NCBI RefSeq assembly: GCF_000565285.1
Contig: NZ_APVL01000006.1
Span: 1 to 64,000, forward strand
Reading direction: 5' to 3'
DNA from: Cytobacillus firmus DS1
GTDB lineage: Bacteria > Bacillota > Bacilli > Bacillales > Cytobacillaceae
DNA length: 64,000 nucleotides
The notes beneath the pieces are model-generated. The model worked only from the letters and a program-made list of their open reading frames with translations. It did no database searches and was not told where the DNA came from. The translations under genes and the position numbers were made by a program. How positions within the stretch are numbered: position 1 is the first letter of the stretch; every line of letters begins with the position of its first letter. This document shows positions 26,221 through 33,812 of the stretch, one piece after another.

Positions 26221-26262
26221 CTTTTGGCCTCCATCTGTTTTTGTTCTGCATCTTAAATCTAT

Positions 26263-26278
26263 CTTGTTGCCAAGCTGG
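26263..26278. promoter_or_regulatory. Shared palindrome upstream of phnG (candidate GntR operator)
   Basis: CTTGTTGCCAAGCTGG, containing CTTG....CAAG. It matches at 14 of 16 bases a sequence in the same position upstream of the PHP gene (28745-28760), between the PhoP-type repeats and the start codon. A likely site for the local GntR/UTRA regulator, or a promoter element. Confidence 0.6.
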
Positions 26279-26282
26279 CAGA

Positions 26283-26319
26283 TGTTAAAGAAGTGTAAAT
26301 TATGTAAGAGTTTTATTAA
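26283..26319 (-). promoter_or_regulatory. PhoP-box-like direct repeats upstream of phnG
   Basis: Read on the plus strand, TGTTAA at 26283, TGTAAA at 26294, TGTAAG at 26303 and a weaker TATTAA at 26314 are spaced by 9-11 bp. On the transcribed strand these are TTAACA-like hexamers, the form of Bacillus PhoP boxes. This predicts induction of phnG onward under phosphate starvation. Confidence 0.65.
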
Positions 26320-26343
26320 TCTGATATTTGCACCAAAGCCAGT

Positions 26344-27045
26344 TTAAATTAAATAGGTAAAGCAATCGCTTCTATACTTTATTCTTGAGAATTCCAATAC
26401 TGTTCCCGTCTCCTTATCCATACAGTGGGACTCCAGGAGCAGAAGCGGAATTAAACTTGAGCATTGCAGAATTTTCCGTTCAGGCTCTATTGGGAAAAAC
26501 ACACTCAGCTGGCTTTGGCCCGATGTAAATTCTTTATAGCCGTGGGATCTATAGTAGTAAAAAATAGATTTGATCCCAGGACCATCTCTATCAATTTGGG
26601 GAAAAACAGATTTGGCTGCATAGGATGTGTGCAAGGCAATCGGGCAGCCGTCCACTATTCTTAGCCTGGAAATTTTATAGACTTCATCCTGCGGATTGAC
26701 TTTTAGCGCATGAAAGACTTCAGAATCAAACTGGATTTTTTCACAGCAAATATTCTCCGACCTGAAGTCAAACCCAAGCTCATTCATCTTTTCACTAAAA
26801 CTGATATCCCCTGTTAAAATCAGCGGAATCTGCTGCTTCCTATTTTGGACATAACTGCCCCTTCCCTGCTTTGAAAAAATGAACCCCAGATCCTGTAATT
26901 GTTCATACGCTTTCCGTACAACAATTCTTGGAATCCTATATTGATCCGCCAGCTCATTCTCCGAAGGAAGCTTTTCATTTGGTTTGTACTTCCCTTCCTT
27001 TATTTGTGTAATCAGCTCGTCTACCAGCATCATTTTTTCACTCAT
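26344..27045 (-). CDS. phnF: GntR/UTRA family regulator of the phn island (PhnF-like)
   Basis: A 233-aa GntR protein: winged helix at residues 1-70 (KLPSENELADQYRIPRIVVRKAYEQLQDLGFI) and a C-terminal UTRA ligand-binding domain at about 90-230 (YKISRLRIVDGCPIALHTSYA). This HutC-type architecture is that of PhnF regulators, and the gene sits between the two phn transcription units. The ligand is not known. Symbol given by context. Confidence 0.88.
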   Translation of the reverse strand: MSEKMMLVDELITQIKEGKYKPNEKLPSENELADQYRIPRIVVRKAYEQLQDLGFIFSKQGRGSYVQNRKQQIPLILTGDISFSEKMNELGFDFRSENICCEKIQFDSEVFHALKVNPQDEVYKISRLRIVDGCPIALHTSYAAKSVFPQIDRDGPGIKSIFYYYRSHGYKEFTSGQSQLSVFFPIEPERKILQCSSLIPLLLLESHCMDKETGTVLEFSRIKYRSDCFTYLI

Positions 27046-27131
27046 ACAGCCAGCTCCCTTCGATACCCAGTCTAAAAAAAGAATTTAGATGGAGAGTTAC
27101 GTGATTGTAATGTTTTTATAAAAATGAAAAT

Positions 27132-27156
27132 AACCCAATCTTTTTGTGACTGGGTC
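27132..27156 (-). terminator. Terminator after the acetyltransferase gene
   Basis: On the minus strand GACCCAGTC and GATTGGGTT form a 9-bp stem with two G-T wobbles, followed by ATTTTCATTTTT. It separates the PHP-acetyltransferase unit from the GntR gene. Confidence 0.75.
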
Positions 27157-27170
27157 TTGTAAGGCTATGG

Positions 27171-27812
27171 TTAGCTCCCGAATTTCCTGATGAAAGCTTC
27201 CGTATCATTTAATTCTTCAAAATGGGCTTCCAGCTTTTCTCTTGGCCAATCCCACCACGCAATTTCAAGCAGTTTTTCAGCTGTCTTTTCACAAAACCTT
27301 CTTTTTATTGGCTTTGCCGGCACGCCTGCCGCAATCGTATAGGGTTCAACATCCTTTGTAACGACAGCACCGGAGCCGATGACTGCCCCTGTGCCAATTT
27401 CAACACCCTTCATGATGATAGCACCGTGCCCAATCCATACATCATGGCCTATATTAACCCGGTTTGTACGGCGCCAATCAAAAAATTCATGATCATCCTG
27501 ATTGCCGAAACCATAATCAACTTTCCGATAGGTCATATGGTGCTGACTCACCCGGTCCATCGGATGCTGAACAGGATTAATGCAAGCATGAGAAGCAATG
27601 GAACAGAACTTGCCGATTTCAGTATAGTTGACTGTTACATCATCCATCGTATAAGTGTAGTCGCCAAATTTCGATTCGATAATTTTATTTCTTTCTCCAA
27701 TTGACGTCCATTCTCCCGCATAGCTGTCAATGATGAAGCTGGATTGATGTACAGCAGGAGAAACAGAGAGCTTTTCATCCTTTTTTGGTTTATAAATCAT
27801 TGACATGTGCAA
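27171..27812 (-). CDS. Phosphonate metabolism hexapeptide-repeat acetyltransferase
   Basis: A 213-aa left-handed beta-helix acyltransferase. Hexapeptide repeats run at about residues 36-165 (IGKFCSIASHACINP, VNIGHDVWIGHGAIIMKGVEIGTGAVIGSGAVV), followed by a helical C-terminus (CEKTAEKLLEIAWWDWP). It resembles the xenobiotic acetyltransferase group linked to C-P lyase clusters (TIGR03308, from memory). It may N-acetylate aminophosphonates, a role that PhnO has elsewhere; this is inference. TTG at 27812 fits GGAG with 6-bp spacing. Confidence 0.85.
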   Translation of the reverse strand: MHMSMIYKPKKDEKLSVSPAVHQSSFIIDSYAGEWTSIGERNKIIESKFGDYTYTMDDVTVNYTEIGKFCSIASHACINPVQHPMDRVSQHHMTYRKVDYGFGNQDDHEFFDWRRTNRVNIGHDVWIGHGAIIMKGVEIGTGAVIGSGAVVTKDVEPYTIAAGVPAKPIKRRFCEKTAEKLLEIAWWDWPREKLEAHFEELNDTEAFIRKFGS

Positions 27813-27841
27813 ATCTCACTCCTTTTTTAATGTGACGCCTA

Positions 27842-28705
27842 TTAACGCTGGCTTTTCAGTCTCATCCGTCTCGCAGCTAATTCATGCACTCTCTCCACCC
27901 CCGGAGACATGCTGCCCAGCACAACCGGTTTCTCACCGTAAGCACCATGAAAATCAGAACCTCCAGTCATGGTCAATCCATAGTGTATGGCCAGTTTCCT
28001 TGCCATTTCTTCATGCAGTCTGCTGTGAAGGGGGTGCCAGACTTCTATCCCCTGCAGGCCGGCTTCAGCCAGCTCAGGCACCTTTTCAAAATTTCCGTAT
28101 TGGCCAGGGTGGGCAAGGACAGGCACACCGCCTGCATCAAGAATTGCCTCCACAGCAAGCCGCGCATCCACATATTCCATTGGGATAAAGGCAATGCCTG
28201 GCGATTCTCCATTTTGGCCGCGGCTAAATATTTTTTTATAAAGAGAACCATAAATGGAATCAGCATATCCAGCCTCTATAAGAGCTGCCATGATATGCTG
28301 CTTATACACTCCGGTTCCACCCTCAGAAAGCTCCAGACAGCGGTCCCATGTAATGCTGTATCCTGCTAAAATCAGCCTTTGAACCATTTCAAACGAAAGC
28401 TTATGCCTCCGCTCAACAATCGGCTGGCACAGCGATTCAATTGCCTTATGCCCTGGTTCGATAAAATAGCCCAGAATGTGAACACGGCGTCCTCTGTCAA
28501 AATCAAAAGCAGAAATTTCAATACCGGGGATCACCTCCACTCCATACCTCTTTCCACGATCAATTGCTTCCTGCAGCCCTTTTGTCGTGTCGTGGTTCGT
28601 AATGGCCAAATGTGTAACCTCATTGGCAATGGCCAGATTCAATACCTCATCAATCGATAGCGGGCAATCAGAAACATTCGTATGGCAATGCAGCTCTGCT
28701 TTCAT
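27842..28705 (-). CDS. PHP-domain phosphodiesterase of the phosphonate pathway (PhnPP-like)
   Basis: A 287-aa PHP-superfamily protein with the metal motifs HCHTNVSD (residues 5-12), NHD, GIEIS near 65, VLAHPGQYG near 195 and GGSDFHG near 252. PHP proteins in phn clusters hydrolyse 5-phosphoribosyl 1,2-cyclic phosphate, the product of PhnJ (PhnPP of Eggerthella, from memory). phnP and phnN are absent here, so this enzyme probably completes the pathway. Start is ATG 28705, 7 bp after GGAGG. Transcribed with the acetyltransferase 29 bp downstream. Confidence 0.85.
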   Translation of the reverse strand: MKAELHCHTNVSDCPLSIDEVLNLAIANEVTHLAITNHDTTKGLQEAIDRGKRYGVEVIPGIEISAFDFDRGRRVHILGYFIEPGHKAIESLCQPIVERRHKLSFEMVQRLILAGYSITWDRCLELSEGGTGVYKQHIMAALIEAGYADSIYGSLYKKIFSRGQNGESPGIAFIPMEYVDARLAVEAILDAGGVPVLAHPGQYGNFEKVPELAEAGLQGIEVWHPLHSRLHEEMARKLAIHYGLTMTGGSDFHGAYGEKPVVLGSMSPGVERVHELAARRMRLKSQR

Positions 28706-28744
28706 TTTCATTCCTCCTATTCATAGCCTTTTTTTCTAGAATAA

Positions 28745-28760
28745 CTTGGTGCCAAGCCGG
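28745..28760. promoter_or_regulatory. Shared palindrome upstream of the PHP gene (candidate GntR operator)
   Basis: CTTGGTGCCAAGCCGG, with CTTGG-TG-CCAAG a perfect 5-bp inverted repeat. Nearly the same 16 bases lie before phnG (26263-26278). Confidence 0.6.
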
Positions 28761-28763
28761 ATA

Positions 28764-28800
28764 GGTTAATGGGATGTAAATTTCTGTTAAGAATTTGTAA
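28764..28800 (-). promoter_or_regulatory. PhoP-box-like direct repeats upstream of the PHP gene
   Basis: Four hexamers at 28764 (GGTTAA), 28775 (TGTAAA), 28785 (TGTTAA) and 28795 (TTGTAA), spaced 10-11 bp. This is one helical turn apart and reads as TTAACA-type repeats on the transcribed strand, the textbook form of a Bacillus PhoP site. Confidence 0.7.
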
Positions 28801-29083
28801 TTTCATTTTTTAGTTGATAAATTCCCGCAAAGTGGAGCCGGTCCCGACAAATTTCGGCGGCTTCGAGAGGGCATATTGCCGGTTCGATTGAAAATGGTGA
28901 GAACGCAACGATTGCATTTAATTCTCTGGGTACCGCAGATTTGGCCGGAGGAGAAAATCAATTTCAATGAGCGAAAATAGGTAAAAGTCTAGCATGCGTA
29001 TTGTCTTCATCTCCATTCGGATTGTTTATTTCCTTTTAAAAAGGAAACATTAAAAACATATAGGAAAAGGGGAGGCAAATATT
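28801..29083. other. Intergenic stretch, no gene recognised
   Basis: Beyond the Pho box. A plus-strand open frame ends at TGA near 28971 (translation ...GSIENGENATIAFNSLGTADLAGGENQFQ would be its last part), but it has no start or binding site and I cannot assign it. The promoter of the next gene must lie at its right end. Confidence 0.3.
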
Positions 29084-29242
29084 ATGAGCGAAAAAACTCC
29101 AGAGGATGTAAACCGCATTCAGGAAGAAGCACAAAAACAGGATCGGGAAGCGAAGAAAGCTCAGGAAGTTGTGGAAGATGCCATTTCCAAAATGACTCCG
29201 CAGCGGCAGTATGAAAAAGAAAAGGAACAGAATAAACGATAA
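29084..29242 (+). CDS. Small charged coiled-coil-like protein
   Basis: A 52-aa protein (MSEKTPEDVNRIQEEAQKQD...) made almost wholly of charged residues, Gln and Ala, predicted helical and soluble. A strong GGGGAGG site lies 8 bp upstream and a perfect terminator follows, so it is a real gene. I do not recognise the family; such small hydrophilic proteins are often abundant in Bacillus spores or under stress, which is only a suggestion. Confidence 0.75.
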   Translation: MSEKTPEDVNRIQEEAQKQDREAKKAQEVVEDAISKMTPQRQYEKEKEQNKR

Positions 29243-29248
29243 AAAGGA

Positions 29249-29286
29249 AAAGCCTTATTCCTGCCCTCGAGCAGGGATAAGGCTTT
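29249..29286 (+). terminator. Terminator after the small charged protein gene
   Basis: AAAGCCTTATTCCTGC and GCAGGGATAAGGCTTT form a long stem around CCTCGA, seven bases beyond the stop. Confidence 0.9.
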
Positions 29287-29309
29287 CATTCTCCGCGGAC
29301 TCTTTTTGT

Positions 29310-29651
29310 TCAGCTCTCTGCAGATAATGCATAAGTAAACAAGCTATAAAAAAGACAAATAACAGCAGCCTCTAGTGTTACATAGTACCAGACACCATTT
29401 CCGAAAAATGAAAGCAGCGTTTTGGTTTCTGTCGGGCTCGCCAAATAGAAGGAAGTGGTCTCCAGCAGCAGATTCAAAAAGAACACTGGCACCGCAATTA
29501 CGTTAAGTGTTAAAAAGCTGGTCAGCACCGCTTTTTTCGGCACCCTGTATCCTTCAAACAAAATAAAATATAGTTCAGCTAATGGAATGGCTGAATGATG
29601 GAGAAAGTATTGATGTAGAATTGAATTGATGCCCACTGGCAGAAAGGGCAT
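29310..29651 (-). pseudogene. 5'-truncated TIGR02206-like membrane protein
   Basis: 113 residues with three hydrophobic segments (HHSAIPLAELYFILFEGYR, FLTLNVIAVPVFFLNLL, YYVTLEAAVICLFYSLFTYA). They match the C-terminal half of the roughly 230-aa TIGR02206/YwaF membrane family. No ribosome binding site precedes the ATG, and the upstream bases are the terminator of the next gene, so the first half has been lost. Probably not functional. Confidence 0.65.
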
Positions 29652-29659
29652 AAAACTAA

Positions 29660-29700
29660 AAAATAGCAGAGGAACTCAATTTGAATTCCTCTGCTATTTT
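29660..29700 (-). terminator. Terminator after the RsbR-like gene
   Basis: AAATAGCAGAGGAA and TTCCTCTGCTATTT form a perfect 14-bp stem, four bases past the stop of the RsbR-like gene on the minus strand. Confidence 0.9.
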
Positions 29701-29704
29701 CTAT

Positions 29705-30547
29705 TTATCCATGCAGTTCTTCAAAAGCCTGATACACATTGGCCCTTACCTGAATGCCATTCAGATTAATGCCGAGCGTGACGATCGTCTGCGCCACTTC
29801 CGGTCGGATTCCTGTAATGATGGTCTTAACTCCGACAAGCGATAAGGCTTCAATTACCTTAAACAGCTGATCTGCGACCATGGTATCGACAATCATTACA
29901 CCGGAAAGGTCTAAAATTAAATGTGACAGCTTTAGGTGTGCAGATTGTTTTAATGTTTCTTCCATTAACAGCCGAGCTCTCTCTGTATCAATATTCCCAA
30001 TTAACGGCAGGATGCCCACCCCTTTAGAAAGGGGAACAACCGGGACAGATAACTCAAGGAAAGCCTGCTTTGCATTCTCGAGTGTTAACTGATGGAATTT
30101 GACATAAGCCATGCTGAAACAATGAATGGAATGATCCAGCAGGGGATCTATCAAATAGACAACCTTTATAACCTCTGTTGCCGTCATCTCAAGCTCCATC
30201 ATCGTTTCCTCTAGATCTTTCCAGATATATTTCCGGTAATAGCCCGCATCCATTAAAGCTTCATCCAAAGGGATCCCGAGCTTAAAGAAATACTCGCCTG
30301 TCTCCTTGCACCATTTTTCAATCTTTTCCATTGCTTCATTTTTATTCTCATGATTCAGCAATGCTTCACCGAACAATTCAATAAACTCAGCACGAATCTG
30401 AATAATGTGCCCTTCCATTTTGTCAGCCTGCACTCTCTCTGTTTCTGTCATTACGACACCGCTCATTCGATCCTTATGCAGCTTTTTCGCAATTGCATCC
30501 TTCTGTTTTAAAATCTTTTCCCCTAATAGACGCATCTGATTATTCAT
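29705..30547 (-). CDS. RsbR-family stressosome protein (STAS domain)
   Basis: A 280-aa RsbR paralogue. The variable helical sensor half is at residues 1-150, then a linker and a STAS domain at about 165-275 (VPVVPLSKGVGILPLIGNIDTERA, LILDLSGVMIVDT). Thr residues in the linker and in the DLSG-x-VDT region correspond to RsbT phosphorylation sites of RsbR. Such proteins form the stressosome that controls sigma-B in B. subtilis. It stands alone; no rsbS or rsbT is adjacent. Confidence 0.9.
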   Translation of the reverse strand: MNNQMRLLGEKILKQKDAIAKKLHKDRMSGVVMTETERVQADKMEGHIIQIRAEFIELFGEALLNHENKNEAMEKIEKWCKETGEYFFKLGIPLDEALMDAGYYRKYIWKDLEETMMELEMTATEVIKVVYLIDPLLDHSIHCFSMAYVKFHQLTLENAKQAFLELSVPVVPLSKGVGILPLIGNIDTERARLLMEETLKQSAHLKLSHLILDLSGVMIVDTMVADQLFKVIEALSLVGVKTIITGIRPEVAQTIVTLGINLNGIQVRANVYQAFEELHG

Positions 30548-30822
30548 GTTCTCCCCCTATAGCACCTGATTTTAATCCTTCAAGAATGAGTCCGCTTCAT
30601 CCTAAACATATTTCTTTACCCGGTTTTTTATAGAATAAACCTATGAATTTAAATAATTTAAGGACTTCATTTGGATTAACCTACTATTTTTCTGCAGCAC
30701 TCCGGTTTTTGGCCGTTAATTCTTTTCATTAACTACCACACCCCCGCCTCTGTCCGCCCATTTTCACCAAGGACACTCACCCGCCTTATCCCGCTTTGAA
30801 TATAGTGTAGGAGTTAGAGGGG

Positions 30823-31569
30823 GTGACTAAGATCAGCCATTTATATACTGCCAGCTCCTCCAGCCTGCAGAGTTTAGAAGATTGGCAGCTGAATGCCTTA
30901 GATAAATTCCAGAAAAAAATGACGGATAAAGAAAAACCCTTTCCCTGCATCCCTGCGACCATCGGGTTTGCCAAAAATCAGCTTCGTTATGGATTTGCGG
31001 CCGACCCAGGAGATCCGGCCTCCATCCAGCAGACAGCATCCATCCTGAAGGAATTCACAAAGCACTCAAGAGACTTCGGAAGCTACACTTCCCTGATCAT
31101 TTTTTATAAACATAAGGATAATTTGAATGTGGAGGAATATGAGCAGCTTTTTTGGGACCAGCTGACGGGGCTGTCTGAGATAGATGAAGTGGATTGGCCA
31201 AACGAAACCCCAAAAGACCCGTACGATCCGCTTTGGGAGTTCTGCTTTCACGGGGAAAAATACTTTATGTATTGTGCCACTCCTGCGCATAAAAATCGGC
31301 AGAGCCGCCATTTTGATACGATGATGCTTGCCATCACGCCGAGATGGGTTCTGCAGGAGTTCATGAAAAAGGGAACATTAGCATCCCGCATTAAAAATCA
31401 GGTCCGCAAACGGCTCCTAAAATATGACGCCATCCCTATCCATCCTGACTTGAATAGCTATGGCTCCGATGACAATTTTGAATGGAAACAATATTTTCTC
31501 CGGGATGATGACACCGCCATTTCCAAATGCCCTTTTCATCGGCTCCCAGGTACTTTAAAGCATAAATAG
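30823..31569 (+). CDS. YqcI/YcgG family protein
   Basis: A 248-aa protein of the YqcI/YcgG family (FPCIPATIGFAKNQLRYGFAADP at the start, EFCFHGEKYFMYCATPAHKNRQSRHF in the middle, ISKCPFHRLPG at the end). The conserved CPFH near the C-terminus and the relation to GntA-type hydroxylases (from memory) suggest a heme-dependent oxygenase, but the substrate is unknown. GTG start with AGGAG about 9 bp upstream. Monocistronic. Confidence 0.8.
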   Translation: MTKISHLYTASSSSLQSLEDWQLNALDKFQKKMTDKEKPFPCIPATIGFAKNQLRYGFAADPGDPASIQQTASILKEFTKHSRDFGSYTSLIIFYKHKDNLNVEEYEQLFWDQLTGLSEIDEVDWPNETPKDPYDPLWEFCFHGEKYFMYCATPAHKNRQSRHFDTMMLAITPRWVLQEFMKKGTLASRIKNQVRKRLLKYDAIPIHPDLNSYGSDDNFEWKQYFLRDDDTAISKCPFHRLPGTLKHK

Positions 31570-31594
31570 GGAGGACAGAAAAAGCTTCTGTTCT

Positions 31595-32284
31595 CTATTT
31601 GTTTTTTCTATCAATATATAGAGTGCCATCCTTCTGGACTTGTGCAAAAAATACATCTTCTGCTGAGTGGACCCCCGCTTTTTGCAGTTCTATGTCAAGC
31701 CAGTTTTTGTCTAAATGTAATTTAGATAGATTCCCTGGATTGATCTTTCCATCAGAAATGACTTCTGTTGGTAAAGGAAATAGATCTTTTTTTGGACACA
31801 TAATATTTAAATCATTTTTCGTAACAGCTTGTTTACTTTCCTTTTTCAAAACGGACAGGTCTCCGTTTGTTTCCAGGATTGCGTAATCGACATCGATAAG
31901 CGAAAAGATGTCCTTTTGTCTCAATAACGCCTGCAGCTCATCAAGGTCCACCCTCGATATTTTAAGTGCCCCTTCCATTATCTTGCCTTCTTTGATAACA
32001 ATCAACGGCTCACCTGTTGTGACTGTCCTCCCCTGTTTTGATTTAAGGTCGATCATGTCCATTGCCATGGTGAAAAGCGTCCAGACAATTAGGGCGATTA
32101 CCCCATCTTTAATGCGGGTACTCTCATTTACAGCCAGGTTTCCAGCGATAGACCCTATTCCAATGGCTGAAGCCCAGTTGAAAAAGGTCATTTGCCCAAT
32201 TTCCTTGCGCCCCATCAGTCTGGCTAATAAGAAAAGCACTAAAAACGAGATAGTTACACGGAGTATCGTCTCATTCACTGGCAT
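31595..32284 (-). CDS. DUF421 (YetF-like) membrane protein
   Basis: A 229-aa protein with three N-terminal membrane helices (residues about 7-85) and a cytoplasmic DUF421 domain with GEPLIVIKEGKIMEGALKISRVDLDELQALLRQKDIFSLIDVDYAILETNG. The Bacillus YetF/YdfR proteins of this family are linked to spore germination or membrane stress. Convergent with the YqcI gene. Confidence 0.9.
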   Translation of the reverse strand: MPVNETILRVTISFLVLFLLARLMGRKEIGQMTFFNWASAIGIGSIAGNLAVNESTRIKDGVIALIVWTLFTMAMDMIDLKSKQGRTVTTGEPLIVIKEGKIMEGALKISRVDLDELQALLRQKDIFSLIDVDYAILETNGDLSVLKKESKQAVTKNDLNIMCPKKDLFPLPTEVISDGKINPGNLSKLHLDKNWLDIELQKAGVHSAEDVFFAQVQKDGTLYIDRKNK

Positions 32285-32357
32285 AATAAAGCCACTCTCC
32301 TTTCAAGATAAACATGTTATAAGAAAGAAGCCCCCAGTCTCCCGGGAGCAACTCGCA

Positions 32358-33179
32358 TTATTTTACAGGAGGCGTACCATGAATATAGCCTGGTGCAGGA
32401 TCAAGTACAGGTGCTTGTCCAGTTGCTGCTGGCTTGGCTTCGTATTTGAATTCCGCTAATCCATCCATGGATGGACCGTTTGCCCAGCGCCCCATCTGGC
32501 TTTCTGTACCTTCAGAACAGCTCATGAACGTATAAGCCACATCCGATTTTTCGTATTCTCTGTTAAATGTGCTTGGGACCACTAATCCTTCTTTCTCCTC
32601 CAGCTCAGCGATAGCTGCTGCCCACTGATTCTGGTGGTATGAATCACGGGCAATCAGGAATGAAAGCATATCCCTGACCCCAGGGTCATCCGTCATTTCA
32701 TATAACCTGACGACCTGCAGGCGTCCTTGTGATTCTGCATTCAGGTTGGCTCTGAAATCTGCCAAAAGATTTCCGCTTGAAATGATATAACGGGCAGTCC
32801 ATGGGAATCCCACTGCATCGTTGGGACTTGCGCCAAGACCGTTTACGATAGCGTGCTGTACGTTCATTCCGCCCATCACACTTGCAACAATCGGATCCTT
32901 TGCAGCTTCCTCCTGCTCCTCCACTGGCGCTTTATCCAGAAGCTGAGCAATCATGGTTGCGAGCATTTCTACGTGAGCTATCTCTTCCGTACCGATATCC
33001 ATCAGCATATCGCGGTACTTCTGCTCCCCCCTGCAGTTCCATCCCTGAAAAAGATACTGCATCATAACGGATATTTCACCAAATTGTCCGCCCAATACCT
33101 CCTGAAGCTTCTTGGCATATACAGGATCAGGCTTGCTTGGTTTTGCTCTATATTGTAATTCCTTTACGTGAAAAAACAT
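32358..33179 (-). CDS. Manganese catalase
   Basis: A 273-aa di-manganese catalase. Ligands Glu35, Glu66, His69, Glu149 and His182 match those of Lactobacillus manganese catalase (E35, E66, H69, E148, H181). The C-terminal region is Gly/Pro-rich (PAPGYIHGTPPVK). It converts hydrogen peroxide to water and oxygen; related CotJC proteins are spore-coat components. Starts behind GGAGGTG. Confidence 0.94.
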   Translation of the reverse strand: MFFHVKELQYRAKPSKPDPVYAKKLQEVLGGQFGEISVMMQYLFQGWNCRGEQKYRDMLMDIGTEEIAHVEMLATMIAQLLDKAPVEEQEEAAKDPIVASVMGGMNVQHAIVNGLGASPNDAVGFPWTARYIISSGNLLADFRANLNAESQGRLQVVRLYEMTDDPGVRDMLSFLIARDSYHQNQWAAAIAELEEKEGLVVPSTFNREYEKSDVAYTFMSCSEGTESQMGRWANGPSMDGLAEFKYEAKPAATGQAPVLDPAPGYIHGTPPVK

Positions 33180-33243
33180 AAATTAGACACCTCCGTGTTT
33201 GTAATACAGACATACATAGTTAGTTTCTCTTTCCCGCCATTAT

Positions 33244-33640
33244 CTATGCTCTGGATTGATCTTTAAGGTGATTAATCACTTCATCAGCCGTCACAATCAC
33301 AGCAAACTCTTTGTGCAATGCCGCAAGCTCCAATTCCTGCACTGTCTCAACCGAATGGACAACCCTCTTATGATCAGTGATATCAAAAGCGGCAACCGCA
33401 TCTGACAACAAATAAGTTATAAACCCTAAATTAGCACTCATTCTCGTTGTGGTTGATACACAATTCTGTCCTCACCGTTTTTGTGATAAAGAGGCGATTG
33501 CGGGTCAAGCGACAAATGCTTTGAAAAGAAAATGGGCCACTTGCCGCTTCCTCCATTCTTTCAGCAGGCGAAAAGCATTGTTTTCAGCCTGTGGATTGTT
33601 ACGTTTCCCCCAGTAAGGGTCGTCAAATCCCCAATTGCAT
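33244..33640 (-). pseudogene. Decayed isochorismatase-like cysteine hydrolase
   Basis: On the minus strand, fragments in different frames read [22 protein letters not shown] (about 33640-33575), then [18 protein letters not shown] (about 33515-33455), then NCVSTTTRMSANLGFITYLL continuing to TAG/TAA at 33244. These match the N-terminal metal site, middle and catalytic Cys region of the cysteine hydrolase family in order, with frameshifts and a large internal deletion. Non-functional. Confidence 0.75.
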
Positions 33641-33812
33641 GTCCAAATTCAAAAGTGCTGTTTTCATCCTCGTTTCTCCTCTTGCTAATATGATTATATT
33701 TTCTATATACACCGCTTGTTTCATACACCGGGTAATTGTAAACAGAAGTTGATGTTCAGTTTATTTTCATTTTGTAAAATAACCATTGAAAATAGTTTTA
33801 GGAGGCATTTGT

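Noticed and set aside
33445..33480. TGA-GGA-CAG in frame with the cysteine hydrolase remnant, as in the two selenoproteins
   Set aside because: The surrounding gene has frameshifts and a deletion, and cysteine hydrolases have no Sec site there; the 9-base match is coincidence.
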